From CBDCUQ01 sp965222835 (GTDB taxonomy: Bacteria > Pseudomonadota > Alphaproteobacteria > Rhizobiales > Hyphomicrobiaceae), in contig CBDCUQ010000001.1 in assembly GCA_965222835.1 (NCBI GenBank), positions 372,001 to 436,000 of the forward strand: DNA of 64,000 nucleotides, given 5' to 3'. The first letter of the stretch is position 1. Each line of letters opens with the position of its first letter. A model generated the notes under the pieces. That model had not been told where the DNA came from, ran no database searches, and saw only the letters and a program-made list of their open reading frames with translations. The translations under genes and the position numbers were made by a program. Below, piece by piece: positions 7,097-17,047 of this stretch.

Positions 7097-8698
7097 TCAA
7101 CTCCCCATCACACCGGCATGCACCAGTGCCACCGCGACCAGTGCAAGCGCACCAACCCAAAGCGCAACGGTCTTCCAGCGATCGCGCCTTGATTGTTCTG
7201 AGGCCAGCGCTCGCACCGTTTCATCGTCGAGCCGCAACCCCGACCGGACCATGGTCGCAAGCCCAGATGCGGCCTGCTCCCATTGCGTCAACAAGGCCGG
7301 CACTTCAGCCAAGACCTTGCCGATCGTGGATGCCCCCTCCCCGGCCTGACGCAACCGGCCGGTCGGACCGAAATTGTCCTCGATCCAAGCTTTCGCGATA
7401 GGCTCCGCGGCCACCCAGAGATTGAGCTCGGGATCCAGCTCGCGCGCAACGCCCTCCACGATCACCATGCTCTTTTGCAGGAGAATCAGTTCCGGACGTG
7501 TCTCCATGTCGAAGACTTCCGTATAGGCGAAGAGCTGCCCCAAAAGATCCGCCATCGAAATCTCGTCGGCAGTACGGCCATGGATGGGTTCGCCGATCGC
7601 CCGCAGCGCCTGTGCGAACACCTCGACGGGATGATGCGGCGGCACATAGCCAGCCCAGAAGTGCACCTCGGCTGCACGCTGGTAATCCCGTGTAATCAAA
7701 CCGTGCAGAATTTCCGCCAGAAAGCGCCGTTCCTTAAATCCCAGCCGGCCCATGATTCCAAAATCGACGGCGACAACGTCCCCGGCTTTGTCGACGAAGA
7801 GATTTCCCTGGTGCATGTCAGCATGAAAAAAGCCGTCGCGCATGGCGTGGGTCAGAAACGTACGCAAAACCGTAAGGCCAAGCGCCTTCAAATCGTGGCC
7901 AGCCGCCCTGAGCCTGGCATGGTCCGAGATCGGAATGCCATCGATCCAGTTCGTGGTCAGTATGCGCTTCGACGTGCGCTTCCAATCAACCTCCGGGACC
8001 CGAAACCCATCGCCCGGATTGATGTTCTCCGCCATTTCCGAAATAGCCGCCGCCTCGAGTCGGAGATCCATTTCAAGCTCCGTCGTGCGCGCAAGATTTT
8101 CAACGACGGCAACCGGTCTCAAGCGGCGCGACGGCTCGTGAAACCGTTCGATCTGACGTGCGGCAAAGAAGTAGCTTTCGAGATCGCGCTTGAACCGTCT
8201 CTCGATGCCAGGCCGAAGAATCTTGACAGCGACTTCGCCGCGTTTCCCCCCGTCGTCAACGATTGCCTTATGAACCTGAGCAATAGAGGCGGCAGCAACC
8301 GGAGGTTCGAATTCCGCAAAGTGATCGGCGAGCGTGCCACCGAGCGCCTCTTCAATCGCCTGTCGAGCCGCGGTCTGTGAAAAGGGCGGAAGCTTATCCT
8401 GAAGGTGACGCAAATCACTGGCGAGCTCAGGCCCAATGACGTCGGCCCGAGTCGCGAGAAATTGCCCCAGCTTGATATAAGAGGGCCCCAACGATGCAAG
8501 CGCGCGGGAAATGCGCGTTGCCTTCGACTTGCCGGCATGAAAGGGCCAGGCGAGTAGCCGAATAGGCAGTGTGACCGCCTGGCCCAAGTGTAGAACCCAC
8601 GGCACCTTTTGGCCCGGCGGGACAAAACTCACGCCATATTGCGCAAGCGTCACGCCAGCTTTCATTAAGCGCAGACAGTTTGTAAGGGGATTGGCCAT
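7097..8698 (-). CDS. ubiB: UbiB-family atypical kinase/ATPase for ubiquinone biosynthesis
   Basis: A 533-residue member of the ABC1/ADCK/UbiB family, needed for ubiquinone (coenzyme Q) synthesis. Visible hallmarks are the extended KxGQ motif 'SYIKLGQFLATRADVIGPEL', the Ala-rich nucleotide loop 'AAASIAQVHKA', the catalytic-loop-like 'GFFHADMHQGNLF', the DFG-like 'VAVDFGIMGRLG', and C-terminal transmembrane helices ending VHAGVMGS. ATG 8698 is chosen over a TTG one codon upstream. ubiE is not adjacent. Its 3' end is the insertion point of the island at 5.65-7.1 kb, and the tail codons are duplicated at 5655-5714. Confidence 0.93.
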   Translation of the reverse strand: MANPLTNCLRLMKAGVTLAQYGVSFVPPGQKVPWVLHLGQAVTLPIRLLAWPFHAGKSKATRISRALASLGPSYIKLGQFLATRADVIGPELASDLRHLQDKLPPFSQTAARQAIEEALGGTLADHFAEFEPPVAAASIAQVHKAIVDDGGKRGEVAVKILRPGIERRFKRDLESYFFAARQIERFHEPSRRLRPVAVVENLARTTELEMDLRLEAAAISEMAENINPGDGFRVPEVDWKRTSKRILTTNWIDGIPISDHARLRAAGHDLKALGLTVLRTFLTHAMRDGFFHADMHQGNLFVDKAGDVVAVDFGIMGRLGFKERRFLAEILHGLITRDYQRAAEVHFWAGYVPPHHPVEVFAQALRAIGEPIHGRTADEISMADLLGQLFAYTEVFDMETRPELILLQKSMVIVEGVARELDPELNLWVAAEPIAKAWIEDNFGPTGRLRQAGEGASTIGKVLAEVPALLTQWEQAASGLATMVRSGLRLDDETVRALASEQSRRDRWKTVALWVGALALVAVALVHAGVMGS

Positions 8699-9075
8699 CA
8701 AAAACCGGTACCGGCAGCCACCTTATCTGGCAAGACAGGAACAAGATGTTCCCCTAATTGATAAGAAGCGGCCCGGCCTCGGAAGACCCACATCTCTACA
8801 GAACCCTTCCATACACGATCAGGATTTTAACGCTGATCTTAATGTGACCGCAGCGATTTCCTGGCAGACATAGAAGTAAGGATAGCAGCACACGGACAAT
8901 ACGTCGATTCAGACGATCGGAATTCAGGACCAGGGGATGGGTGACCGAGCTAGGCCGGAACGCGCATCAGTCACGGCCAATGGCGGGAATCAAACGAATC
9001 CTCTGGCCAACCTGAACGCAAGAAGTCCTTCGTGAACGGTGCCAGCAGGACGATCCCGGGGGGAGAGCGTTAAGA
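8699..9075. other. Intergenic stretch without recognised feature
   Basis: A 377-bp divergent gap between ubiB and the GyrI-like gene. It should hold both promoters. The only feature I can point to is the GGGGGAG ribosome-binding site near 9059-9065 for the gene starting at 9076. No convincing RNA or repeat was seen. Confidence 0.4.
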
Positions 9076-9585
9076 ATGGCAAATCGGCTTTCCTATCTCC
9101 GGCCGGTCCCAATGTGTATCGTGCGCGTAAAGGAACCTTGCATCACAGCTGTCGAGGACGTCTGGACGCAATTCCGAGCATGCATAGCTCGAAAGGGCGG
9201 TACAATACCAAACGGCCCAAGCCATCTGCTTGTTCACGTAGAAGATCCGAACAAGAAGCGGCTGACATGCGAAGTTTGCTTCGAAGTCCCCAACATTCCG
9301 GAAAGCGAGCTTGAGCGAGCCGGATTCGCCATTCGCCCGATCAGCGGTGGCGTCTATGTCATGCAACCGGTCACCAATCATGAAATCGACGTCAATGACG
9401 CAGTGCGCGCAGAATCGCTTCCGCAGTTAGAGAACGACAATATGGCCCTGGATCCAACTCGCCCGCTCATATTCAAGTATGCGGACAAGCCCAGCTCACC
9501 GCTGGCTCCCAACACCGCTTATATTCCGGTTTCGCCATGCTTCGATTCCGGAAAGGCCCCGCACTTCACCGGTGAATCTCATTGA
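9076..9585 (+). CDS. GyrI-like / effector-binding-domain protein
   Basis: A 169-residue cytosolic protein without signal peptide or helices. The core 'VEDVWTQFRACIARKGG' ... 'LLVHVEDPNKKRLTCEVCFEVP' ... 'AGFAIRPISGGVYVM' resembles the GyrI/AraC effector-binding fold, in which the segment 'E.cfeVp' and a final 'l.gG.ya' strand recur. Such domains bind small hydrophobic ligands. The C-terminal 50 residues (LDPTRPLIFKYADKP...) are not assignable. A GGGGGAG ribosome-binding site lies about ten bases before ATG 9076. It is convergent with the hybrid kinase. The assignment is by pattern only. Confidence 0.5.
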   Translation: MANRLSYLRPVPMCIVRVKEPCITAVEDVWTQFRACIARKGGTIPNGPSHLLVHVEDPNKKRLTCEVCFEVPNIPESELERAGFAIRPISGGVYVMQPVTNHEIDVNDAVRAESLPQLENDNMALDPTRPLIFKYADKPSSPLAPNTAYIPVSPCFDSGKAPHFTGESH

Positions 9586-9657
9586 AAGCCTTGAGGCCGA
9601 GCAACACGTATCGATAGAACGGAGCGGCCAAGCCCACCGGAACACGGAATCGCCAGC

Positions 9658-12417
9658 CTAGGCCACCTTGCTTATCTCGTCACTTGTTTCACCAAGCGCC
9701 TTCTCAAGCGGCTCAATCTGCGCAGAAACCGCATCGATCTCACCAGATTCGATCTCAATCGACCGCGCAATTGCCGCTAAACGCGCAGCCCCAAGATTAC
9801 CAGCCATACCCTTGAGTTTGTGAGCCGCCCGCTTTGCCGCCTCAAGATCGCCGTCTGCAGCCGCCGCCTTTATCTCATTGAGATAGGCACCGGCCTCGTC
9901 GGGAACCTTTCGCAAGACGCCGCTGAGGGTCTCAAAATCAAACTGCTCACGTAACATATTTATGACGCCCGTATCGAGAATCACGACGTCATCTGCAACG
10001 CCCTCATCTGCCGTTACCGTTACGTTCGAAGCCACAACACGCTCCCGCTGTTCAGGTTCAGGCTCAGTCATGTTGCCCTGGCATTCGGCAGCTGCATAAT
10101 TGGGGAATAGTTCGCCTTGCGCGCCGATCTCATCAGTAGCGATCGCTCCGTCGCCATTCGCCTCATGACCCGTATCATTCGACACCGCCTCGGCGTCCTG
10201 CCGCGATGCCCTAACAACCTTTGCAATAGCCGCAAAAAGCACGCGAGGCCTCACGGGCTTGGCAACATACTCATCCATTCCGCATTCGAGGTAGGCTTCG
10301 CGGTGACCACTCATAGCATTTGCAGTCAGTGCAATAATCGGCGTACGCGCAGCCGGCCCCGGCATTTCGCGGATGAGAGCGGTCGCCGTCGGACCATCCA
10401 TCTCCGGCATCTGCACATCCATGAGAATGAGGTCGTATTTCGTATGCTCAACGGCGCTTACAGCCTCCGCCCCATTGGCAACGATGTCGATATCGTGCCC
10501 ACGCTTGCCTAGAAGTCCTTCAATAAAGGTTTGATTGACCGGGCTGTCCTCTGCCACAAGAATCTTGAGCTTGGACAACGCGGCAAATTCTTCATACGAA
10601 ACACCGACCGTCTGTTCCGCCGGTTTTTCTCCGCGCTCGCAGCAGATTGTGAACCAAAAACGGCTGCCTTTACCCGGTTCGCTCTCGACACCAATCGCAC
10701 CGCCAAGCTTGTCTGTCAGCTGCTTACAGATGGCAAGACCCAGGCCCGTACCGCCAAATTTGCGCGTGGTTGAGCTGTCCGCCTGGCTAAAGCGCGAGAA
10801 CACCCTTTCGACAACAGCGTCCGACATGCCAATACCTGTATCAGACACCTCGAATCTGAACTCGAGCAAACCGTCGTCCTGCTCTCGATGACAGATCGCG
10901 ATGGAAACGTCGCCCTCCTTCGTAAACTTGATCGCATTACCGACCAAGTTATACAGCACCTGCTTGACGCGTGTCGGATCGCTCACGATCCAATTTGGCA
11001 GGTCGGCCGACGCCGACTGCAGGATATTCAGCCCCTTGGCCTCAGCCTTTGGCTTCAGGAGCTGCACCACGTCTTGAACGACCTTGCGAGGGTCAAAGCT
11101 CAGTCTCTCAAGCTCTATGCGTCCTGCCTCGAGCTTCGAATAGTCGAGAATCTCGTTGATGACGGTCAGGAGCTCGTCGGCCGAATCCCACGCAGCCATC
11201 GCGTGGTCGCGCTGCGACTGAGACAATTTCGACTCGAGAAGAAGCTCCAGCATGCCAAGCACGCCGTTCATAGGCGTACGGATTTCATGACTGACAGTCG
11301 ACAAGAACTCTGATTTTGCGGTGTTGGCCTTCTCAGCGGCCGCCTTCGCTGCCGAAAGCGCACGCGCCTGAAGCGCCAGATCCCGGTGCTTGGACTCGAG
11401 ATCGCACAATGCAGATTGAAGTTGATCGGTTCGTTGTCCGACGCGCTTTTCCAGGTCCTGGTTCAGTTCCTGCAGTTCCCGGGAATTGTCTTCGAGGATC
11501 TTTGCTTCGTCCCGCGCCCTGCGCATCAATATGCCTGCAAGGACAACAAGAAGAGCCAAGGCCCAAAAAAGGCCGAACATCATACGATCGAAAAGTTCGG
11601 CACCCGGCCGGTCCTTCTCCCAAACAAGCGTTCCCACGCTCGAACCGTCGAGACCCTTGATGACAACATGCGAATGACCCGAGTAAGAGTCCTCTGCGCC
11701 ATCTTCAGCCCACTTGAGTCCTCGGAACCCAAAGGTTTCGCCGAGCTGTTCGATGAAGGTTCCGCTCAGATCGACGGTCGTAACAAAAAGATTTGGGGGG
11801 TTGACCAGAGGCTTATCATACCCTGCCTCGGGCGTAATCGTCGTAAAAGCTATAATCGTAGGCACGCCGCCGATCAGGCGCACATCGGCGACCGTACGAT
11901 GCAGCACCTGTTGCCCATTGCCGATATCGAAAGAGACGACAACAACGTCATACTTGACCGTACTCCGTCCGACCTCCGACCGGATGGCGTCGATAAGGTC
12001 AGCCACGCTATCCCGGTACTGTTCAAAATGGGCTGGCTCAACATCCTTCCGCTCGACACGAGCGTAGACAGGGAGGTTTTTGCTATTAAGAACGTAGGTA
12101 TGACGATAGCCGAGCAATGCGTCGACATAGTCTCCGTACGATTCGGACATCCACTCGGTGTTGACATTCCTCGCGTTGATGTAGCCTTCGGTCCAGATCG
12201 TCTCAATCTTGAGTTCGCGGCCGGTTGATATTGCGTGCTGATGCAAGGCGTTGACCAACGTATCACGCTGCCGATCAAGCGTGATGGCATCCGTTTCGCG
12301 GACGCCCCAATAAATGGAACCACCGGCAACAAGGATCGCCGCGCCAACAAAGAGCGCGATCGGCGCAACCACAAACGACGCCACCTGTTTCCTAATACTT
12401 TCGGTACTTAACACCAC
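9658..12417 (-). CDS. CHASE4 hybrid sensor histidine kinase with REC and HPt domains
   Basis: A 919-residue inner-membrane phosphorelay protein. In order: TM1 (about 14-38); periplasmic CHASE4-like sensor (about 45-265, with ESYGDYVDALLGYRHTYVL); TM2 (about 278-299); coiled coil (about 305-365); HisKA with His377 in 'STVSHEIRTPMNGVLGMLE'; HATPase with 'NLVGNAIKFT' and 'DTGIGMSD', 'GTGLGLAICKQL'; a receiver domain with 'DLILMDVQMPEMDG' and 'AKPVRP'; and a C-terminal HPt with 'AAHKLKGMAGNLGA'. The start is GTG. It precedes no visible output regulator but lies just downstream of a single-domain receiver gene on the same strand, a likely partner. Confidence 0.93.
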   Translation of the reverse strand: MVLSTESIRKQVASFVVAPIALFVGAAILVAGGSIYWGVRETDAITLDRQRDTLVNALHQHAISTGRELKIETIWTEGYINARNVNTEWMSESYGDYVDALLGYRHTYVLNSKNLPVYARVERKDVEPAHFEQYRDSVADLIDAIRSEVGRSTVKYDVVVVSFDIGNGQQVLHRTVADVRLIGGVPTIIAFTTITPEAGYDKPLVNPPNLFVTTVDLSGTFIEQLGETFGFRGLKWAEDGAEDSYSGHSHVVIKGLDGSSVGTLVWEKDRPGAELFDRMMFGLFWALALLVVLAGILMRRARDEAKILEDNSRELQELNQDLEKRVGQRTDQLQSALCDLESKHRDLALQARALSAAKAAAEKANTAKSEFLSTVSHEIRTPMNGVLGMLELLLESKLSQSQRDHAMAAWDSADELLTVINEILDYSKLEAGRIELERLSFDPRKVVQDVVQLLKPKAEAKGLNILQSASADLPNWIVSDPTRVKQVLYNLVGNAIKFTKEGDVSIAICHREQDDGLLEFRFEVSDTGIGMSDAVVERVFSRFSQADSSTTRKFGGTGLGLAICKQLTDKLGGAIGVESEPGKGSRFWFTICCERGEKPAEQTVGVSYEEFAALSKLKILVAEDSPVNQTFIEGLLGKRGHDIDIVANGAEAVSAVEHTKYDLILMDVQMPEMDGPTATALIREMPGPAARTPIIALTANAMSGHREAYLECGMDEYVAKPVRPRVLFAAIAKVVRASRQDAEAVSNDTGHEANGDGAIATDEIGAQGELFPNYAAAECQGNMTEPEPEQRERVVASNVTVTADEGVADDVVILDTGVINMLREQFDFETLSGVLRKVPDEAGAYLNEIKAAAADGDLEAAKRAAHKLKGMAGNLGAARLAAIARSIEIESGEIDAVSAQIEPLEKALGETSDEISKVA

Positions 12418-12561
12418 CGCTCAACGAACCCCCTAGGTTCGGCTGCCAACCCCACATGGCCTTCTTAAGTACTTGCCGCTGGCCGCGGTCATGGCGCCCA
12501 TCAAACTCGGACTAAGAAACTCCGCCAGGCCGCCCGCGCAGCAAAAAATCGCGTCCCGCTC

Positions 12562-13005
12562 CTATGCCATCCCCGGCGAAGAATTCGTCCCCTGCGACAG
12601 ACGCAGAATGAGTGCGATATGATCTCCAAAAAGCCCCCAGTTGAGCGGTTTCTGCAAATACGACGTCGCACCGGCCGCTAGCGCCTCTTCAATCGACGCG
12701 GTGTCCTCGTGCGATGTCAGCACGATTGCGGGAATCTGCTGAGTCCTCGGATTGCTGCGCATACGCTGCAGCAATTCGAACCCGTCCATATTCGGCATTT
12801 CAAGGTCGACAATTGCGAGCCGCACGGAGTTTTTCTGTAGAAGCTCCCAGGCCTCGACGCCGTCTTCGGCCTCAATGGCATTTGCCTTCAGAAGCGCCAC
12901 CTTCTTCGACACGAGCGAACGTGTCATCGATTCATCGTCAACGATCAGCACGTTTGCTGAACCGACTGGCGGCGACGCATCTGGAGTTATTCCGAGGTGT
13001 GTCAT
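12562..13005 (-). CDS. Single-domain response regulator (CheY-like)
   Basis: A 147-residue receiver domain with no output domain. It has 'NVLIVDDESMTRSLVSKK' (acidic pair), phosphoacceptor Asp in 'LAIVDLEMPNMDGFELLQRM', the Ser/Thr of 'AIVLTSHED', and the Lys of 'SYLQKPLNW'. It lies 144 bp upstream of, and on the same strand as, the CHASE4 hybrid kinase, so a phosphorelay between the two is a reasonable inference. Downstream targets are unknown. Confidence 0.9.
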   Translation of the reverse strand: MTHLGITPDASPPVGSANVLIVDDESMTRSLVSKKVALLKANAIEAEDGVEAWELLQKNSVRLAIVDLEMPNMDGFELLQRMRSNPRTQQIPAIVLTSHEDTASIEEALAAGATSYLQKPLNWGLFGDHIALILRLSQGTNSSPGMA

Positions 13006-13238
13006 GTCCCAAAACCGCTCAAAATCAAAACTTCGCCCCGAACTATGGGATCTCGAACTAAACGTTTGATGAATTGAGCATTACAGAGTCTATGGACAAT
13101 TCGTAAATTTCCGCCCAAACCGGCCGGGCCGCGGAAAAGTGTACCGAAATGCGATTCGCGTTTTACAGTTGCTATCGAAATATCAATACATCTTAATCGA
13201 AGTTCAGAGTCTTAAGAGACACCGATGGGCAATAGCGC

Positions 13239-14291
13239 TCAGCCCAACTTTTCGTAGGTCGTCTCAAACGTTTCCTTGTTGTTACCGTAGATATCTTTTC
13301 CGTTAAGGATCAAATAGCCCTTTTCGGCAACCTGCTTCTGTCCCCAAGGTGCCAAAATATCGAAACCTCCCCTAAGCTCAATCGCCTCGACGTGTCCTTT
13401 GGCGCGGTGATACGTGCCAAACGTATTTTCTCCGGAAACCCGCTCATAGAGCAGCGGAAACGTTTCCGCCTTAATGACATAGGTATTTTCCTGTCCGGTC
13501 CTGTCGCGAAGCACAGTCTTGTCTGGCGTAAGGTTGGTCACGACCCAGTCGCCGGGTTGCGCAGTGTTGGCGGTTTCTTTTCCGTTCCACTTGGTCACCA
13601 CCTTCTCCGCCTCGTCGGCCATCCGCCCGGCAACAAGACTAATCTTCCTCGCTTTGAAAGGTTGCTGTCCTAACTCCTCAGCCACTCTGAAAAAGTCCCC
13701 TCGCTCAAGTTTCCGGGTCGAAATGAGCCGGGCTTCCCCGTCACCCGTAACATCCTCCTCGATGACGAACTGAGGCGCATCGCCGTGTTCCGATCGAGCA
13801 GCGGCCGCCCGTTCCTCAATCATTTGTGTAAGCGACCGTCGTGGTTGCGGTTTGCTGGGCTCTTCGCCACCGCCAGCAAATTGGCCCGCAACATACCAGT
13901 ACACCCACCCCGCAATGATGCCCGTCGTCGCATACGCCAAACCCGCATAAGCATTCAGGATGGTCGGAGCACCGGCAGGCTCACTTTGGAATTCTGCATA
14001 AAATCCAAAGCCCGCAATCCCGGCCGCAGCGAGAATATAAAACAGTGCGCGTCGCAACCGCAGCCATTCGCCCGCCGCCGCCGCAACAAAGGCCAAAGGA
14101 GCCGCAAAAAGCGCCGAATGAGTCGCGATTGCGAGAACCGTAACGGCGGCTTCAGAAAGACGCGCCTTTGCCTCATCTGCAGAAGCACCCGCAAGATCTG
14201 AGAGCCCTTGAACGAAAAGCAATTGGACAATGCCCGCAGCAAGGCACGCAAACAGAAACCCCAAAAGAATGCGAACGAAACTACGTAGCAT
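13239..14291 (-). CDS. Conserved membrane protein of unknown function with PGDYG-like C-terminal domain
   Basis: A 350-residue protein. The first 140 residues contain four hydrophobic helices (about 5-30, 45-72, 82-102, 112-138). They are followed by a Gly/Pro linker, a charged segment with 'RRSLTQMIEERAAAARSE', and a soluble C-terminal region. That region includes 'RKLERGDFFRVAEELGQQPFKARKISLV' and later 'NTAQPGDWVVTNLTPDKTVLRDRTGQENTYVIKAETFPLLYERV', which looks like the beta-rich PGDYG domain. No catalytic signature can be seen. It is likely exposed to the cytoplasm or periplasm and anchored in the inner membrane. I do not recognise a function. Confidence 0.75.
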   Translation of the reverse strand: MLRSFVRILLGFLFACLAAGIVQLLFVQGLSDLAGASADEAKARLSEAAVTVLAIATHSALFAAPLAFVAAAAGEWLRLRRALFYILAAAGIAGFGFYAEFQSEPAGAPTILNAYAGLAYATTGIIAGWVYWYVAGQFAGGGEEPSKPQPRRSLTQMIEERAAAARSEHGDAPQFVIEEDVTGDGEARLISTRKLERGDFFRVAEELGQQPFKARKISLVAGRMADEAEKVVTKWNGKETANTAQPGDWVVTNLTPDKTVLRDRTGQENTYVIKAETFPLLYERVSGENTFGTYHRAKGHVEAIELRGGFDILAPWGQKQVAEKGYLILNGKDIYGNNKETFETTYEKLG

Positions 14292-14496
14292 CGAGGCCTA
14301 TACCCTGACCAATAACACGCGCCAGCCGCGATCAGCGCCGGCAAACTAGGAACTTGCTCCCATACATAATACAGCCCTTTGTCTGAAGGGAAATACGGGC
14401 GCCGGAAATTCACCATTCCCTATCGCCAGCCCAGCCTATTGGGACGGCATTGTCCGCCGAAACCATAGGAAATACGCGCGAAGCCGTCGCTAACCA

Positions 14497-16983
14497 CTAC
14501 CGGAGCTTGTCGAGAACGAGAGCCGCCGGCGTTCTTTCGCCATCCGCCGTTCCCACAGACGCTACCGACGCAGGCGCAGGCAGCGTCCTATTTGCCAGCA
14601 ACAAGTCCGGCTTGGGATTTGACTTCGCGTGCACCGCAAGATCTTTGAAAAGAAGCTCTGCCAGGGGTGTGGCCGCCTGTGAAGCATGCACCCCCGTCGC
14701 CCAGGGCTCGCTTCCAGACCCCGTTCCGATAAGTACGACATAGGAATACGCCGCACCGTTACGAAATTGCAGACCACCCGTCAGCCAGACGTCAACCGTC
14801 GCATTTGGATCTGCGGTGACTTGAGTACCCGTTTTCGCAAAGTGCAGCCTCAGATCACTGCGCCGTGATGCACACCAATGCTTCAACGACTTCAGCGTTC
14901 CGGCCGACCGCCCCTTTACAGAATAGCAGAGCGGCGCCGAAAGAAGACGCCGGATTAAAGGCCGCGCACGCCGCCGAATGACACGATTGGGCACAACATC
15001 ACTTGTCGCCGCATTGGCCACCTGGGGCTGGCCCCGCTGAATATAATCGTAGGCCTTGACCAGCGTCGGCAAACGAACACGGGACTTGCCTTGGCGTAAG
15101 AGCGACGCGAGAACCACACCCGACATCTGATGCACCCGCCGTGGCGATCCAGAAATCTGCCCTAGAACGGCGGCCGTCGATGGCGGTACCCCCTCACCGT
15201 TGGAATCCGCCGGCGGCATCGTAAACCCGAGCCGGTCAATGATCGTTTTGACTCGCGATTGCCCGGCAAGCGCTGTGCGATTAAGCAATGGATTGTTCAG
15301 CGAGCAAGCAAACGCAACAATCGCTTTGCGTCCATGGCGTTGACCGCCACGTTTGACACACGTCTCAAGTCCCCGTCGCGGCGCATCGGTATCCAAGTAA
15401 AGCGAGCCCGCATGATCACGCCCTCCATTTGCAATCGCAATCGCCGCAATAATTTTTCCGGTTGACGCAATCATCCGGCTTTCACGCGCCGGTTCATAAA
15501 ACCCGCTCGATGTCGACCGCGCCGGAATTGAGCCGAAGTAAGGGGCCGTCTCGCCGGCCTCGAAATACCGGACGATCTCACCGCGCGCGTTCGCCGCAAC
15601 CACGACCACATTGGGGCGCTTTACATCCGCGCCGATCTTGGCGCGATCGAGCGTAAACCCCGAGGAAATCTTGCTTGCAATCTTTTTGTCGACCTTGCCG
15701 AGGGCCGCTTCGATCTTTTCGGCGAACGCAATGTTCTCAACCGAATCGAGCGTCGACGTAACCCCACGTACATATTGGCGCCAGCCAAACCCATAATCCT
15801 GCTTCATCTCTTCACGCAGACCGAAGCGGGCGGACCGCATCAACGCGTTGGCACGAATAGCCGGATTGACGTACGCACGCTCGGCAAGGCCTGGAGCGAA
15901 TTTCTCCAAAGCCATTTGCATTTTGGGCTTTACGCGTGCATCCGGAGGTCCACCCGCCAAGGCGACAAGCTCGAACAGAACCTCTTTCTTCTCATCCTCA
16001 TCCCCAATGAGCTTATTTGCACAGGTCCGTGCCCGAACCTCGGAAATATACCGCCAGCGATCGAGACGGACCTCGTTGAGCCTTTCGCTGCCCTCCATCA
16101 GAATAATCGGCTTCTTGACGGCAGAGGCGAGAACGAACTGCTCCGCAATGGACAAATCCTGGGCTTGCTTGCCGAACACGATCTGGCTCGTGACTTCGAT
16201 ACCGTGCAGCGGCGGCCCGCCAGTACGCTGCGCCAGCCACAAGTGGTTGGCCGCCCACTGTTTCAGGCCCGTATCATCGCCGCCCCGCGTAAGCTCATGA
16301 AAGATGACAGGTGCAAGCCACCATTCTCGCAGTTTGCGCCGCAGTTTCTCAAACGCGTTCTCGCTGACATCCGGGGGCGTCTTGTAGATGACGCGCACAA
16401 ATTGCATCGGCAGCGTCGAACCCCCAACACCCAGCGCCGGCCGCTTGAGCGCGATCGATCGCTTCACCGTCGAATAGGGTATTTTGAGAACGCCCAGAAA
16501 GTCGATGCCATAGGGATTGAATAGACCACCAAGATGGCGGTCCTCATGAAACTTCAAGCACTGCCAATAGTGTTCCGGCACCACGCGCACCGGAATGGAT
16601 TTGTGATCCGGGTTTGCCGTGTAATCGCCAAGCGAGATGGGCGAATCTGTGAAATTGACATCGCGCCGGCTATCGAGACGGGGATCAAACGTTCCGGCAA
16701 ACTCACCTTTGGCATCGTAGATCGCCGTCGCAAGCCAGCGTTCGGCATCGTAGCGGATCTTCTCGGAAAGATAGATTTGCCCGACCGCACCGCGAAGCGG
16801 CGCCGCCACATAGACCAGCACGACCGCAAACGCGACATACCCGATGACGGCACCGGCAACATAACGCAACGGACCAAGGCGCGGGTTAAACGCGATCGAA
16901 TTCAAAAGGAACGCCGCGATCTGGCGTGGCACGCCGACCAGCAGCTCGACCATTCGGGCAAACAGACGAAAAAGGGGCAGCAT
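14497..16983 (-). CDS. Bifunctional class A penicillin-binding protein (GT51 + transpeptidase)
   Basis: An 828-residue inner-membrane protein that polymerises and cross-links peptidoglycan. An N-terminal anchor (about 43-65) is followed by a GT51 glycosyltransferase domain with 'FHEDRHLGGLFNPYGIDF' (catalytic Glu), 'GVGGSTLPMQFVRVIYKT', and 'LREWWLAPVIFHELTRGG'. The C-terminal transpeptidase half keeps the three active-site motifs: SxxK as 'ASTGKIIAA', SxN as 'ACSLNNP', and KTG as 'FAKTGTQVT'. It is rather diverged from PBP1a/1b/1c, so I give no symbol. It is transcribed away from the repeat and RNA-like region at 17 kb. Confidence 0.85.
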   Translation of the reverse strand: MLPLFRLFARMVELLVGVPRQIAAFLLNSIAFNPRLGPLRYVAGAVIGYVAFAVVLVYVAAPLRGAVGQIYLSEKIRYDAERWLATAIYDAKGEFAGTFDPRLDSRRDVNFTDSPISLGDYTANPDHKSIPVRVVPEHYWQCLKFHEDRHLGGLFNPYGIDFLGVLKIPYSTVKRSIALKRPALGVGGSTLPMQFVRVIYKTPPDVSENAFEKLRRKLREWWLAPVIFHELTRGGDDTGLKQWAANHLWLAQRTGGPPLHGIEVTSQIVFGKQAQDLSIAEQFVLASAVKKPIILMEGSERLNEVRLDRWRYISEVRARTCANKLIGDEDEKKEVLFELVALAGGPPDARVKPKMQMALEKFAPGLAERAYVNPAIRANALMRSARFGLREEMKQDYGFGWRQYVRGVTSTLDSVENIAFAEKIEAALGKVDKKIASKISSGFTLDRAKIGADVKRPNVVVVAANARGEIVRYFEAGETAPYFGSIPARSTSSGFYEPARESRMIASTGKIIAAIAIANGGRDHAGSLYLDTDAPRRGLETCVKRGGQRHGRKAIVAFACSLNNPLLNRTALAGQSRVKTIIDRLGFTMPPADSNGEGVPPSTAAVLGQISGSPRRVHQMSGVVLASLLRQGKSRVRLPTLVKAYDYIQRGQPQVANAATSDVVPNRVIRRRARPLIRRLLSAPLCYSVKGRSAGTLKSLKHWCASRRSDLRLHFAKTGTQVTADPNATVDVWLTGGLQFRNGAAYSYVVLIGTGSGSEPWATGVHASQAATPLAELLFKDLAVHAKSNPKPDLLLANRTLPAPASVASVGTADGERTPAALVLDKLR

Positions 16984-17047
16984 TCCGAAAACGCCAACGA
17001 ATGAAAGCCCTCACCGTCCGGCGGGCAAGAGCACCAAGTGCCTTTGC

